From Malurus cyaneus samueli (taxonomy: Eukaryota; Chordata; Aves; Passeriformes; Maluridae): 64,000 nucleotides of DNA. The position numbers and the translations under genes are program-made. Within the stretch, counting starts at the first letter, position 1, and each line of letters opens with the position of its first letter. Under the pieces are notes generated by a model. It did no database searches. It was not told the DNA's origin and saw nothing but the letters and a program-made list of their open reading frames with translations. Where the stretch lies: positions 31,224,061-31,288,060 of the forward strand of contig CM019217.1 of assembly GCA_009741485.1 (NCBI GenBank), in the 5' to 3' direction. Positions 1-12,629 of this stretch are shown here, one piece after another.

Positions 1-2214
1 ATCTTTATATCTTCTCTTTTTTTTTTTTTTTTTTTTTTTTGTCTGAAGCTTTATTTTCTGTAGCATCACATATTTTAAAAATGCACTCTCGGTGGGAAAC
101 AAATTAATTCCTTGTACTTCAAATGCGTACAGTTCTGTGATATTGATATAAGGAAAGATGAAGCGATGCTTCTGCCAAACAAATATTTTAGTCATAATGC
201 TTCAGGTTATGCTCTGTTGCTTTTCCTTGAAGGGAAGACATCAAACATACCTATTGTTCAGAATATAATGTGCTTTGTGCTCTAGAGACAGTAATTCAGT
301 TTTAGCACAGAAACAGCTAAATAGAGTTAAACATTTTCTAACTGTTTCCGCCAATAATAAAGCATATATATACATATTCATATTTTAATATAATTAATAT
401 ATATATATTTATATATGTTCCACCAGAGAATACAGAAAAATATCAAGCAAGTTGCAAAAATCCAACGAGAAGCATTCCAAAAAATGAAAATGTAAAAACT
501 ATCCCTTTGTCAATCCAAGAAGCTATGAGCTAATAAAAGCAGGTAACTATTTTAGCTGGTCATGAAAGATCTAGATTTTTATTATGAAGAATACAAGTGC
601 TTATGAACTTCATTTTAAAACTTGAAAAGGTACAACTGACATACCAATAATTGGAAGAACTTGAAGAGAATATTTTATATTGCTGTTGCATTGTACAGGT
701 TGAAAGTAATGAAGACATCAATCCTGCAAATGTGAATATGTTTCCCAAGGCCACTGTCACCAGCATTAGTCTAAATTTATTACAGCACTCACTGGTATGT
801 CAGTTGCTCTTTTTTTCAATCTGAGTTCTTCTCTTCTAAAGGAAAGAAGCTGATCTGCAGCAATCAAGATAAGTGGTATGTTATGCAATCAAAACCACAG
901 AATTATTTGACAATGTCTTGTGGTGAACAATACCTTTTAATAAGTCAATTATTTTATGTGGAAATGAACACTGCAAGTGGAACTCACACAAGGAACTTCA
1001 ACATTCTGTTCTAGTGAGTTTATTAGGGGGTAGGATGGTTGTGAGTATTCTTTTAGCTAGGAGTTTTCTCTTGCTTATCAATTTTCAATATAATAGTAGA
1101 GAAACACAGGCATCCTCTAGACCTTCATTCCAAGTCAAATCATTCTAAATCAAAGCATGCTTATTTTCTTTGTCTCAAACGACCATAACCTGAGAATAAT
1201 GATTCTGTAGATGCTTCTGTCTCCAGTTTGAGTTTTCAATTGGAAAGAAGCAAGATTCACATATTAGGAGTGCAGCCATCACAGTCAGAACAATATTCCA
1301 GTAGTAATAGAGCTATAAAAGATGACCTGTGCTAGGAAAAAACCACCATAATTCAACAAAACTGCAGCAAAAAATTACCTAAAAGGCAATACAAAAAAAG
1401 AAAAGGAAGTCAAGTTAACAGCAATAAAATAATGAAATTGTTTCGTCTTCCAGTTTAGAAAATTTGGGATTTGTCAGACGAGGCTGCATGTGGGACCTTG
1501 AGCATCAGACCATAAGCTTCTTGCATATGACCTGAAGGAATGGTATCTTCAGTTTTATAGCTTGGATATTATTCTTTCTCTGTAGCCAGTTTAAGTGATT
1601 ATCTCCTGATTATAGATAAACTTGTCTAAATTCCACCTGAAGGAACAAAAGAATAGTTGCTTGATTGTCAAAAAGATAAAATCTTTAGTAAAATATCCAA
1701 AGAAATAAAAGATAATAGAGTAATGTCAGAAGCAATTTATCTGTCTCATATCTCTGCACATGGATTCTTTCCATTGAGTCTTCCAATTGTTCCGTACAAG
1801 CCTTGAGAAAGGAGGTCAGGATTCTCTATAAGGTACTAATGCTGTCTCCTAACATTTCAGTATATTGATATACTTTTAGTTCTCTTCTTCAATAGATTGT
1901 TTAAATCATTTATTAGAAGCTATATACTAGTGATTCAGTTAATCACTTTTATGCCTTGTTGTTTGTTCTTTATATGCAGAGAAAGCAGACAGAAATCCTT
2001 TTAAAATCAAAGAGCAAAGGCATTTTGTTTCTTAGGTAATTATACTGAAGAAAATCTCTAGTTTAGTTATCTGACCTGAAGAATCTCTTTTATAGGCTAA
2101 ATCATACTGCTGTCATGCAAATGGTTTGATTGAATAAAAAAAATTAATCAGTCATTGGAGGAAGAGAGCTGACCAAGATAAACTGATGTTGTTTCTGATT
2201 GTCATTATCTAAAC
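1..2214. other. AT-rich non-coding stretch
   Basis: Beyond the poly-T run and an AT-rich low-complexity patch at 362-418 (TA/TAT steps, potential hairpins), I see no transposon, no RNA gene and no open frame longer than about 70 codons. Stop codons are dense in all frames. Best read as intergenic or intronic background. Confidence 0.6.
17..40. repeat. poly-T homopolymer (24 nt)
   Basis: An uninterrupted run of 24 T. Nothing beside it suggests a retrotransposed gene, so it is called a simple repeat. Confidence 0.9.
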
Positions 2215-2252
2215 CCCATTATTATTATTATCATCATATTAATTATTATTAT
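2215..2252. repeat. ATT-rich simple repeat at the 3' end of a CR1
   Basis: Repeated ATT/ATC triplets abut the 3' end of the minus-strand CR1 that follows. Its position fits either a pre-existing simple repeat at the insertion site or a degenerate extension of the CR1 terminal repeat. I cannot separate the two. Confidence 0.75.
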
Positions 2253-2565
2253 AGGATCATAGAATATGCTGGGTTGGAAGGGGCCCACAAAGATCATTAA
2301 ATCCAGCTCCTCGCTCTGCACAGGACAACCCCAGGAATCACAGCAGGTGCCTCTGAGTGTTGTCCAATCACTTCTTGAACTCTGTCAGGCTGGTGCTGTG
2401 ACCACTGCCCTGAGGAGCCTGTTCCAGTGCCCAAATACCCTCTGGGTAAAGAACTTTTCCTGATATCCAATCTAAACTTTCCCTGACAAAGCTTCATGCC
2501 ATTTCCTCAGGTCATATCACTGGGCACCAGTGATCATAGCTGGTCCTCACATGACTTCCCATTTA
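2253..2565 (-). mobile_element. CR1 LINE fragment, 3' end, 5'-truncated
   Basis: Read on the plus strand it starts with a degenerate CATAGAAT end followed by GGGTTGGAAGGGGCCCACAA, the reverse complement of the avian CR1 3' UTR. CR1-like sequence then runs through the block that resembles TGATATCCAATCTAAAC and the ATTTCCTC motif. CR1 is the dominant non-LTR retrotransposon of birds and is usually 5'-truncated, as here. Only the 3' UTR and the very end of the coding region are left, so no protein can be made. Two open frames of about 65 codons inside it are shadows. The outer (5') border is approximate. Confidence 0.9.
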
Positions 2566-5500
2566 CACCCCATTGTTTGGAAAGTAAAGGAGTTTAAGCA
2601 AGGACTGCGTGCTATGAAAAAAATTCTGTTCCAAGAAAAACAATAAAGTTACATGTCTATAATCAGTGGGTCTTATCTAGAAAACAGGTAAAACAGAATA
2701 CTGGCAATGAAGTAGGTATTTGTTAAGATTAACATTATGGCAGTCCTTGAGAGGACACAGCTGAAATACGCTGCTGTGATTTACTCCTTTAAATATCTGT
2801 GGTTTGCAGTAATGACAGACCAATGGTTCATTCAAAACCACTTTATTTTCTAAAACATTCCAGCCTAAAGAGGTGGACCATGTCTCAGAACTTAATTGTT
2901 ATGTTCTTCTTCCCCATCACATTTATCACTAGTGATATCTCCCTGGAAATATCTAGCTGGGTAGTGTTAGAGACATGAGTGTTATTCCAGATGGATGGGC
3001 AACCAATAGTAGGTTTAGATAGTTCTTTTTATTTACAGAAAACTTTCTTTCTTACCAAGCCTTCTTTCTTTAGATATAGGATTATGAAAACCCAAAGGAC
3101 AGCCCTTTTGCTTGCAGTTCCATTTGCTCTGTTTCGAATGGGTGTTACTCGTTCAAAGGGAGCTCCTGCCAGGGCCAAGATCCCAGTGCTTTTCCAGGCT
3201 TGTGCCTGATTGCCATCTTTTCTCAGTTTCTCTGCTTTTTTTTCTGCTTCACACAGCTAAAGCCTTACACATAAAGAAAGGACTAACAGCAGTGATTGCC
3301 CAGCATACTTTTGTGTTTTGGGAAGGAATTTATTCTTGGCACTGAGTAAGACACCATTATAATTTCTTTAAAAAGTAAAAATTTCCTACAAATTCTTTAA
3401 AGTGACTGGGTGATTACAACATTTGTAAGTCAAATGACTTTTAAAGTAAGCCAGTAAATTAGGTGTTAGCATTGTAATTTTCATTTCCACTTGGGTTTTA
3501 TTGCTTAAATTTTTTGTAATATGTAAAAGATTAAGCTAGAATCTCTATATCGTCTTATTAAAAAAAGGCTTGTCCCATAAGTTATACAAGCTTTTCATGA
3601 ACAAATGGACATCTCATTTTTCATACTAAAGTAAAAATATCTATTTTTCCTAAACTTAAGAATGCAGATAATCAGCCTCAGCATTCTTTAATGTATGTGA
3701 TTATATTTTCACCAAACATCATGATTTTTATCAACAATAATTAAAAAACCCACCCAGAAATACCATTAGCTTGCATGTCTACATATGGAAATCAAGTGAA
3801 AATCTTTCTATATTAATCAAGCTACACTAAAATTGCATCTTAGAAGATTTTATATTTAAAAATTTTAAAACTCAGTTCAGCCTCTAATTATTATGAGGCA
3901 CTAATGACTTCCATGTTCAGATCCTGCCTTGTCATTGAAACGCATCATTTTTCACTAGATTGTAATTAATTACATCCAGGATATGTTTCACTTTGGTTTT
4001 GGATTTTGAATGGTTCCAGCTGGCATGAGGAAGTCCTTTGCTTCAAGGGACAATGCTAGTATCATAAAATATTATCCTTATGTTTTATTTGTGACAACTA
4101 ATACAATATCTTTACTTTCTGGCCAAAAAATATGGATCACAAAGTCGGCCTTTGGAGCAGAATATTTACAATCCTGTCTGATGTATTTCTTGTTTACATC
4201 TCTGCCATCAGTTTGACAAGAACATTTCAAATTTTTTTTTAATTATTTGATTTGAAATGGCTCTATCCCTTTGTATCATCTGAGAGATATTAAAAACTAT
4301 TTCTTCCTGATTTTGCTTTAGAATTCATAAAACTCAAGGAAAGCTATTCTTGCTATAAGACTTTTTTTTTTTCTGAGGTTATAAAAATTTAAAATAAAAT
4401 CAATGCCAAAACATGGGTCACCAAAAGTCTTACCAATTTATCTAAATTATAATTGAGTATCTTCTAAAAGCTCTGTTCTGCCATGAATTATTATTACAGC
4501 AAAGTTTCACTGTGGCTTTTGATAGTTTATGGCCTTCTAAATACAGTGAAAGCATCATAAACAATGTGTCATATGAACATATCGAAAATAAATGAGAAAG
4601 ATTACCTACTTTATCATTCAGCTCCTGAGGCATCTAGAAATTGAACAGATTAAAGGCAAAAAAAGGTGAGAGTATGGAAATAATATGTATCTCCATCTAC
4701 TGGAATGTCATTTTTCATAACAGTTATTAAAAATCATTTCTGCATGGAATTCTAAAGGAATTCCACCAAATATTTATGTGGGGATTTGTGACTAAGGAAA
4801 AGAAATTATTTATCTTAATGAAACACCTAAATTTTTAAATCAGAAACAAAAGAAAAGCATCAGTCATTTTACAAACCTGTATCAAAACCTACATAATTTA
4901 GACAAGAAATACGCTGGGTTTTGTCTGCTTGAGTACCACACCATGAATTTAGGGGCCACACAGGTTTGGATAAAATGCCAAAGATTTTAAGATGAACCAA
5001 GCCATAACTATTTGTGTAGAGAAGTAGGAAGAAATTCCATCAAATTTGCCAGTTGCTTGGATAGGAACAGACTTGGGAGATGGTGTTGCACACTAAATTC
5101 AGCCTTTTCATTTCAGCAAGCGTTCATGTGCTACAGTGCACAGGTGCTCCATGTGGCAGGTGAGAAAAGAGATAATTTGCTTGCTTACAAGCCTGTTCTC
5201 CATCCGAATCATAGACTATGGTTAAATTTATTTTCAAGCTATACCTAAATGGACTAATTGTTTTATAAGTAGTTTCTTTAATGGCTTTGTTTTGAACTCA
5301 TTTGCTTGCCAGATAGTGGGACAAATATTAGGTAGGCTGAGTACAGGCAAAAGAATCTGGTTTAGAAAATTGCAAACTGTCATATGACAGCATCAATGCA
5401 ACTTTTCATGGGATTATAAGACATATTTGTCAGTCCTCATAGGCTTTCCCATGGTAAAACTTTTGGTTTCTAATTTGATTCTTTCCTGAGAGCAACTGCA

Positions 5501-5699
5501 TTTATTCAAGATGTACTGCTGCCCAAATGAATATTTTAAAAAACTTAGAGGATTTGTAATCTCACTGATTATAACGACACCAGTACTCTTGCTATAACTT
5601 TTTTTTTTCTGGCATTTTGTTTTGTTCTTGGTAGAGGTTTCTGATCACTGTTTTTGTTTTCAGCCAACCGCTGAAGGGGATTTTTCACAACTATTAATA
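2566..5699. other. AT-rich non-coding stretch
   Basis: No recognisable transposon or gene. Overlapping plus-strand open frames at 2979-3345 (76 and 77 codons) have no recognisable motif or clear splice borders. Short A and T runs are scattered throughout. Confidence 0.55.
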
Positions 5700-6515
5700 T
5701 AGATCATTAATAGGCTGCAGAAATGGGCTGACATTCTTACAAAGTTCAAAATCCGACAATATCCATGAGATTCTGAAAAAGGAAACACAAAGTCCTGGAC
5801 CAAGGGAGGAACAGCCACGGGTGTCAACACAGGATGGGGACCAACAGACTGAAAAGGTGTTCTGCAAAGAAGGGTGTGTGCATCCTGGCAGACAAGCTCA
5901 ACCTGTGCTGTGGCAGAGAAGTCTAACAGCGTCCTGGGTAGAATTAGGAAGAACATAGTCAGCTCAAGATCAAGAAGGTGATCTTTCCCTTCTCCTCAGC
6001 ACTAGTGAGCCACATCTGGTGTTCTGGGCCCTTTTCTGGGCTTTCCAACACAGAAAGGACATGAATTTACTGGAATTAGACCAAAATAGGGCCATGAAGA
6101 TAGTTAAGGGATCTATGATATGAGGAAAAACTGAAAGAGCTGGAACTGTTCAACTAGGAGGGTAAAAGCCTTTGGAAAGACTTAACATTGTTTATCTGGG
6201 CCTCAATAAAGAAAAATAGCCCTTTTTCAGTGGTATCCAGGGAAAGGACAATAGGAAATGGGCACAAAGTAGAATATAGAGAATTTGATCTAAACATCAG
6301 AAAGAAATAAGACTATTTTTTTAGCTGGTGTACAGTTGTACAATTGAAGAGGCTGCCCAGAGAAGTTGTAGAGTCTCTGTCCTTGGAGGTATTAAAAATG
6401 CAGTGAGACACAGCCATGAGCAACCTGTTGTATTTAATCATCCTTTGAGGACAGTGTTCAACTAGAGGTCTCAAGAGATACTTTCCAACCTCGACTGTGA
6501 GTCAATGATTCAAGG
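5700..6515 (+). mobile_element. CR1 LINE fragment with decayed ORF2 3' part
   Basis: This is the longest CR1 in the window, about 815 bp in sense orientation. It begins with the segment that reads roughly 'GGCTGCAGAAATGGGCTGAC', typical of the ORF2 part downstream of the reverse-transcriptase core. It passes through the CTCAGCACTAGTGAG block (ORF2 'SALVRPH' region) and the GAGGCTGCCCAGAGAAGTTG block of the 3' UTR, and ends near 6515 after CTTTCCAACCTCGACTGTGA. Many substitutions and indels break the ORF2 frame, so it is an old, inactive copy. A 98-codon open frame on the opposite strand (5660-5956) is antisense noise. The 5' border is uncertain by about 30-50 bp. Confidence 0.88.
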
Positions 6516-9426
6516 AAGCAGAGTGACTTTTGGGAGTATTATAAATTACTGCTTTCTGCTGTCTTAAGTAGTGAAGGCTTATGTGAATACTTGATTCCAA
6601 ATCACAGAATGGATTTTATTAATTAAAATTATTAATTAAATCATTAAACACCAGAACTATATTAGATATGGCTTAATCACCTAGGCCTACCACATAGCTG
6701 TTTAACATCCAATATTAAGAATTTGTTGAAAAAGATTGTTAGCATTTTCTATTCCACTGAGGTCACCCATTTCTCAGAAACAATCTTTGAAAAAGCCTTC
6801 CTTGGGAATTTTCATCTGTGAGGGTTAGAAAAAAGTAAAAGCAGAGACCAAAAAAAAGCAAGGAGGGTGATTAGACTTGCTAAAAATCTAACAGAAAAAA
6901 AATCAGAAACTGAAACACACAGAAAGAAAGGCAACATAGTTAGTGGTTTGTGGAGAGGATGACCAACAGGAACGGTCTGGTTTGGTATGATTTTTGAATA
7001 AAAAAATGTTCTCATGCAAGCAAAAACTTTTGTCTCAACATGCAAACTAAAAAAAAAAATGTGTCTCTTCTTTGTTACATATCAGTTTTCATAAAATTCC
7101 AGGAGACATGTTTTAATTACAGTACAGAAATAAAAAAGTTGCAGTGCTGCAGCACTCACAATCTTACCATTTTGATCACTTTTGATTTGCCCATAATTCG
7201 TGTTTGAGAGAACATAAAAATGAGTTTAAAAATAATAAGACTTCTATGCAATCTTTATTTATAAACTTTCATGTAAAGAAGTTTTGGGCCAACACCTCTA
7301 AGACACGAATATGAGCAAGTAAAGGCACGATTCCTAGGTCAGAGCAGTATGCAAAAAGCAGTTTGAGGGCATATACGCTTATTTACATAATTAGATATGA
7401 GTTAAACTGAGATAAACATTCTGTAATTACATATACAGAAGAAATGTTTGCTGCAGAATAGCAAAATCCCATGTTGTGTATCCAGTAAGGAGGTTGTTAT
7501 GACAATATAATGGAATAGCTATAATGTCAAGCTCTTGCATATCACCTTTTGTCACTACATATCACAGTGACTTACAAGAAGGATGATTTTTTTGGCCTTT
7601 TTGTTTCATGAGGTAGTGCTGATGTCAAGTAAAAAATGCAAGGAGATCTCTGAACCTCAAGCAGATGCACGTAAATCTAGACAGCAGACCAGGGATAAGA
7701 GTGGTTTTGAATACCAGCCACCAGAGTTACATGGGGTTTACTGAATGCACTGTGTATCCAGCACCTCTGCTCCAACACTCAGGGCAGGATGTGCTGGGCA
7801 GAGGGTGAGTGCAGTGCTCCATGCACTACCACACCACATAATGAATGCTGTCCTCTTGCTCTTATGAACAACAAAAGCATCTTAATTTCAAAATGAACAG
7901 AAAATAGTGGAGAAAACTGGAAAACATATTGTGTCCACTAAATAAAACCCAAGAAGCAGACATTTTTTTTTGCTTCTGATGCTGGGAAACAGCTCAGTTT
8001 AAGATTTGGATCTCACTAGAAATTATCAGAGGTGATAAAACAGTTTTTTAAAGGTTTTGTTACTGCAGAAGTTACTTATTAGGAGAAGAACACTTTATTT
8101 AAATTTGCAGGCCCAGATTTAAAGTATGTGTTTCTGGATTTTAATAGTATATTTTTTTTTAGATTTTAAAAGAATAATTTATTGCCAAAGAAACTTTTTC
8201 TGTGCAAAAATATAAATGTGTTCAAAAGAATAGGTTTATTGTTGGTTAATAAATGCAGTGATCTAGATAGAATCAATGGTTTGAGACAGGAGTGCTCTGC
8301 CCCAGTGTTTGCCAGGGAACAATAACGCAAAAAAAAAGAAGAGAGTATGTTTTAGAATTTCCCTGCCTCTTACACTCCCACTCCATTGCTATTACTGACC
8401 ACTGTCTAAAGCAGAATTACTGATCTGATCCAGCACAGATGTTCTTGCATTATGTTGAAAACAAAAAGGAGATTACCTGTACTTTTGTTCTTATTTTCTC
8501 GTAGTCGGACTTCTAAGTGAGGGAGTTTACCACAGGGCTTGCAGCCAATGCTCTGGATGTAGCAGGCTCTAACATTTACCCTGTTTATGCAACCAAACCT
8601 TGTTTAGCCTACACTTCACAAACTGAATTTTAAATTTCTACGAAGTTAAGAAGACAATATACACTGTCTAATTAGGAGAGAGGGGTTTTTTAATTATTCA
8701 TTCCTGCCAACTCTGTTTTGTTCATTCAACTACAAAATTTCTACCTCCTGGAGAACTGGAATTCCCCTCAGTTAGAAAGGTACTTTCTAAAGAATACCAA
8801 AAGCAAAAAAAAATGGTTTGCTCTTGAGGTGTGCGGTAGCAAATGCCAGATGTAAAACTATGCATTGTCTAGTACGTGACTGATCAATGAATTATGTCCT
8901 TAAATTTTATTAAAGTAATCAAGCAGAAACCTTGAAACTGAATCTTTGCATTTCAAAATACCATAACAGTCTTTGAACTTAGGAGAAACAAGTAATGCTA
9001 GTGGTTTTGTAACCATACCCATGATGGTCTGGGGATATAAGTGAGGCAAGGTTTGGAGGCAAAGGTAACCTTTAAAAGATGAACAATGACAGTTGCAGAA
9101 AAATGAAAGAAGATTTCTTTCCCACAAAAAATGCCCTTATTTGGGATATATTACTGAAGGTCTAATAAGTCTAATTAGCATGGAGAACTAGGATTTTGGG
9201 AATTTCACCATTTGTAAATTAACTGTTCTATTATGAGACTTCCTGTTGGAGAAGAGTGAAGATTTCTAAATGGAGAAAAGATACTGTCTGATATACTATT
9301 AAAATCTGTATTTGTGTAGAAAAACTTTAGGAAATCTTTTGAGAATTTTTAAAACTTAAGAATTTGTTTTTCATTATAGAAGAGACTTCCTGTGAATAGT
9401 TTCCTTCTTTAGGAATTACTTATTAT
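6516..9426. other. AT-rich non-coding stretch
   Basis: No gene or transposon recognised. Around 7665-7860 the sequence is less AT-rich and contains short direct repeats based on TGCACT, but I can assign it to no family. Open frames stay under 80 codons and lack recognisable motifs. Confidence 0.55.
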
Positions 9427-9805
9427 GGGATCTTAGGATCACAGGATAAGCCACTTCAAAAGGGAGCTCAGCAAGTCTCTAATCCAGCCTCCTGCTTCAA
9501 ATGGGGTCAGCTATGAGATCAGAATGCTCTGGGCTTTATCCTTCTAGGTCTCAAAAACCTCCAAAAACAGAGATTGTGTAACCTCTCAGGACAACCTCTT
9601 CATTGACTCTCTCATAGCAAAACAGGTGTTCCTTATATCCAGTGTGAATCTCATTTCATTATTTTCTCTCTCTTGTCCTCCCACCCTAGAAAACTGTACA
9701 GTTTCTATCTTCTTGATAACCTCCACACAGACATGGGCGTGGCCATGCTGCTGTTCTGTTAGGCTGCCTTCCAATATCTTTTCTCCAGGATGGACAAGTC
9801 TGGAG
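9427..9805 (-). mobile_element. CR1 LINE fragment, 3' end, 5'-truncated
   Basis: On the plus strand the element starts with GGATCTTAGGATCACAGGAT (the CR1 3' terminus in reverse). It continues through a region resembling GGGCTTTATCCTTCTAGGTC, then CTTATATCCAGTGTGAATCTC, and ends near CTTTTCTCCAGGATGGACAAG. The order matches the reverse complement of an avian CR1 3' UTR plus the end of ORF2. It differs in detail from the 2253-2565 copy, which suggests a different CR1 subfamily. Open frames on both strands here (62 and 71 codons) are shadows. Confidence 0.88.
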
Positions 9806-9949
9806 ACCAGTGGGGGTTTTGCCTTAGATTTTTATGAATAATGGTATCACTTGGCAGTGCTTTTCCTGGCAAATTATTTGATTGCTTACCTGTGCTGCCA
9901 TTTAAAACATAGCTAGAGTATGGGGCAATATGTCAAATTATAAGATAAT

Positions 9950-9964
9950 NNNNNNNNNNNNNNN
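9950..9964. other. assembly gap (15 N)
   Basis: Fifteen undetermined bases. The flanks share the string ATAAGATA (9942-9948 region on the left, 9965 onward on the right), so the gap may be a collapsed short repeat or a small misjoin, not missing unique sequence. Confidence 0.95.
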
Positions 9965-11287
9965 ATAAGATACACAAATAAATAAGTTGTACTGTAGTCA
10001 TTCTTTGGTCTACCAGCTGACAATATCACCTGGTCTTAGCTAAACCTAATATTTATCTAATTTTGTATCTACTTGTATCTGGCTCTCATGAGTCCAAATG
10101 AGTCCAACATCTCTCTCTCTGGTCCAAATGCTTGTCCAGAGACAGTGGTTCTGAGGACTCCTGTATCATGTACTAATGTAGAATAGGAACCTCTAACTGT
10201 TTCACTCTCACAGCTAGAACTCTCTAAATGCCCCAGAAAAATGAAAATCTCTAAATCCGTGTACCCCCATCAGATTTGCTTATACTGGAGCATGTGGACA
10301 GAATTCTGAAAGGTGTCTGAAGGTTAAAGAGGGAACTATCCAAGTAAAGGTGTTGGAAGAATGCATAATGCAACCAATAGTGTCAAAAAGATACAGCTGA
10401 AGTCTGGTTTTGGCACTACAAGACCTCACCTCATTACATGGAGCATGTTGTTAGAAAACAGCTCTGTGTAGAAGACAAATTTGTTTCTTGCCTCAAAAAT
10501 GAGCTAGAAGGAAAAATAGACAGGAAAGAGAGAAAAAGAAATTAATGTTGCCCTAACTTTTAGTAGAGTCAAAGTATATTTTTCATCTTGACCACTATTA
10601 TTTCCATAAAAGCAATTACAATATATTCTATTGCAACTTCATGGCACATTGCCAAGCTCCAGCATTTTCATTACAATGGCAAACTGCCAAACGCCTAGAA
10701 ACGGTAATCTGAAAACTGAGGAAAGGAGATGATGAGATATTTGCATTTCATCTGTTTAGAAACATGCAAAGTGGCAGCATTCTGTCTTTTGAAGTTTAAA
10801 AAGTACCTGTAGAAAAAACAATTAATTTCCACTTCAGAAACATCAACTGAGTAAATAGCATCATTACTACATTATAATTCGAAAAAAAATCAGATGGTTC
10901 TGTAAGAGTTGTTCTCACTATTCTTTCCTCTGACCTTTTACTTATTCAGGTTGTGAAAAGAATTCCTTTCCTAAAGTGCCTAATTAATGGCAACAACTTT
11001 GACACTTTACAGCCTACCATGTGTGTACTGCTCCTTGCTAGAGTTCACACCTATATTATCTCATTTATCACTAAACACAGGTACAACTTTCTGTTCTGAA
11101 TGCCAAAAGCCCAAACAGAAACAATGGGAAGGGAATGAGTGGCAAAAATAGATTTATTTTTTAATTTATGTGTTTGAAAGCTGTTGTTACAAGTATTCAC
11201 ATTTTTGTTTTCAAAAATTGCGTAAGATTATTTCCCTTTTCAAGCTTAAATTCAAGTTCAAATTGCATTTCAGGGTTCCTCAGTAGA
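9965..11287. other. AT-rich non-coding stretch
   Basis: No gene or transposon recognised. A small imperfect duplication of the string GAGTCCAA lies near 10090-10110, followed by a short CT run. Otherwise ordinary background. Confidence 0.5.
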
Positions 11288-11766
11288 GAGAACAGATGGA
11301 CTTGTTGAAGAAGGTCGAGAAGAGGGCCTCAAAGATGATCCAGGGGGCTGGAGCACCTCTCCTATGAGAACAGGCTGAAAAATCTGGGATTGTTCAATCT
11401 GGAACAGAGAGGCTCTGGAGAAACCTTATTGTAGCCTTTGGGTTCCTGATGGGGTCAGACAAGAGAGATGGGAGCAAACTTTAGCAGGGCCTGTTGCAAT
11501 AGGACAAGAGGCAATGATTTTAAACTAAAAAAAGGAACAGTTAAGATATAAGGGAGAAGATGTTTTTCAATAAGGGTGCCAAAACACTTGAACACATTGC
11601 GCATAGAGCTGGAAGATGTCGAGGTCTGTTTGGATGGGGTGCTGAGCAGTGTGATCTAGGGGAAGATTATCTGTCCCTGCTTATCTGGTAGGAGTTGGAG
11701 TAGATAGTATTTAAAGGTTTCTTCCAACTAAAACTATACCACAACAATTCCACAACTCTATGATTT
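11288..11766 (+). mobile_element. CR1 LINE fragment in sense orientation
   Basis: It begins in the last part of ORF2 with GCCTCAAAGATGATCCAGGG followed by GGCTGGAGCACCTCTCCTAT, among the most characteristic strings of avian CR1. It runs through ATAGGACAAGAGGCAATGAT and ends with TTTCTTCCAACTAAAACTAT and a degenerate CTCTATGATT terminus at about 11766. Internal indels have scrambled the middle, and no coding capacity is left. The good preservation of the first 100 bp suggests a moderately old copy. Confidence 0.92.
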
Positions 11767-12031
11767 TTTTCTCTTTTTCCCCATGCCACCAGGGCCCCTT
11801 CCCATTGCGTCCCCCCCTTTGCCCTGCCTGGAACTGGAGTTAGGACATTCATTTCTCTTTATGTGCTTCCTCTGAGAGCATTCTTCTTCCTGTATTAGCC
11901 AGGAGCACCCCTTAGGATCCTATGGCTGAGAACCAATGTTCCTACCACATCGTTAATTTCTGATTTTGATCTTTTTAAGGAATTATCTTAGGGACAGTAG
12001 GCTGGACTGGACCAGGAACTCTGTATGTACT

Positions 12032-12624
12032 TGTGATTTAACCCCAGCCAGCAACCAAGTACATTGCAGTCTCTTGCTCAGTCTCCTGCTAGTGGAATTG
12101 AGGAGAGAATCAGAAGGCTAAAACTTAGAAAACTCTTGGGTTGAGATAAGACCAGCTTAATATGGAAAGCAAAAGCCGCACATGCGAGCAAAGCAAAACA
12201 AAGAATTCATTCACCGCTTCCCATGGGCAGGCAGGTGTTCAGCCCTCTCCAGGCAAGCAGCATGAGTGACGGTGACTTGGGAAGACACCACCAAATGCCA
12301 CCAGTCCAAATGTTCCTTCTTTCTCCTTCTTTAAATATTAAGCATGATGACATAAGGTCTGGAATATCCCTTTTAGCCATTGGGGTCAGCTATCCCAGAT
12401 GTGTCTCTTCTCAACTTCCCAAAGCTTTCTTGCCAGTGTGGCAGTATCAAAAAATAGAAAAGTGTGTAAACATTGCTCGCAATAAAAGAAAAAAAAAATC
12501 TCAAAATATCATAAAAAAAAAATCTCAAAATATCATTTGTGATGACCCTGCATTCATCACAAATCCAAAAGACGGCCCCATACCAGCCACTGTGAAGAAA
12601 ATTAACCCAGACAAAACCACCAGA
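12032..12624 (-). mobile_element. Solo-type LTR of an avian endogenous retrovirus family
   Basis: Read on the plus strand it opens with TGTGATTTAACCCCAGCCAG. Several blocks follow that I recognise from an LTR family frequent in bird genomes: AAAGCAAAAGCCGCACATGC, GAATTCATTCACCGCTTCCC, GGGCAGGCAGGTGTTCAGCC and GGGGTCAGCTATCCCAG. In this family the functional sense is the minus strand. A degenerate TATA-like box (12331-12340) and CRE-like TGTCATCA (12345-12352 in reverse) would form the U3 promoter, and the AATAAA-like region would lie near 12150. Both are decayed here. No gag, pol or env sequence flanks it on either side, so it is a solo LTR, presumably left by LTR-LTR recombination. Flanks GTACT (12027-12031) and GTAGT (12625-12629) look like a 5-bp target duplication with one mismatch. 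That length would fit an ERVL-like element, but the class is inference. A 136-codon open frame on the plus strand (12223-12633) is antisense to the LTR and is not a gene. Confidence 0.85.
12489..12536. repeat. Perfect 24-bp tandem duplication inside the LTR
   Basis: Two identical 24-bp units lie head to tail (12489-12512 and 12513-12536). Each is nine A followed by ATCTCAAAATATCAT. The duplication lies in the U3 part of the LTR and has no mismatch, so it arose after most of the substitutions seen in the rest of the element, or has been homogenised. Confidence 0.9.
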
Positions 12625-12629
12625 GTAGT

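Noticed and set aside
5660..5956. 98-codon minus-strand open frame
   Set aside because: Antisense to the 5' part of a sense-oriented CR1. No independent coding evidence.
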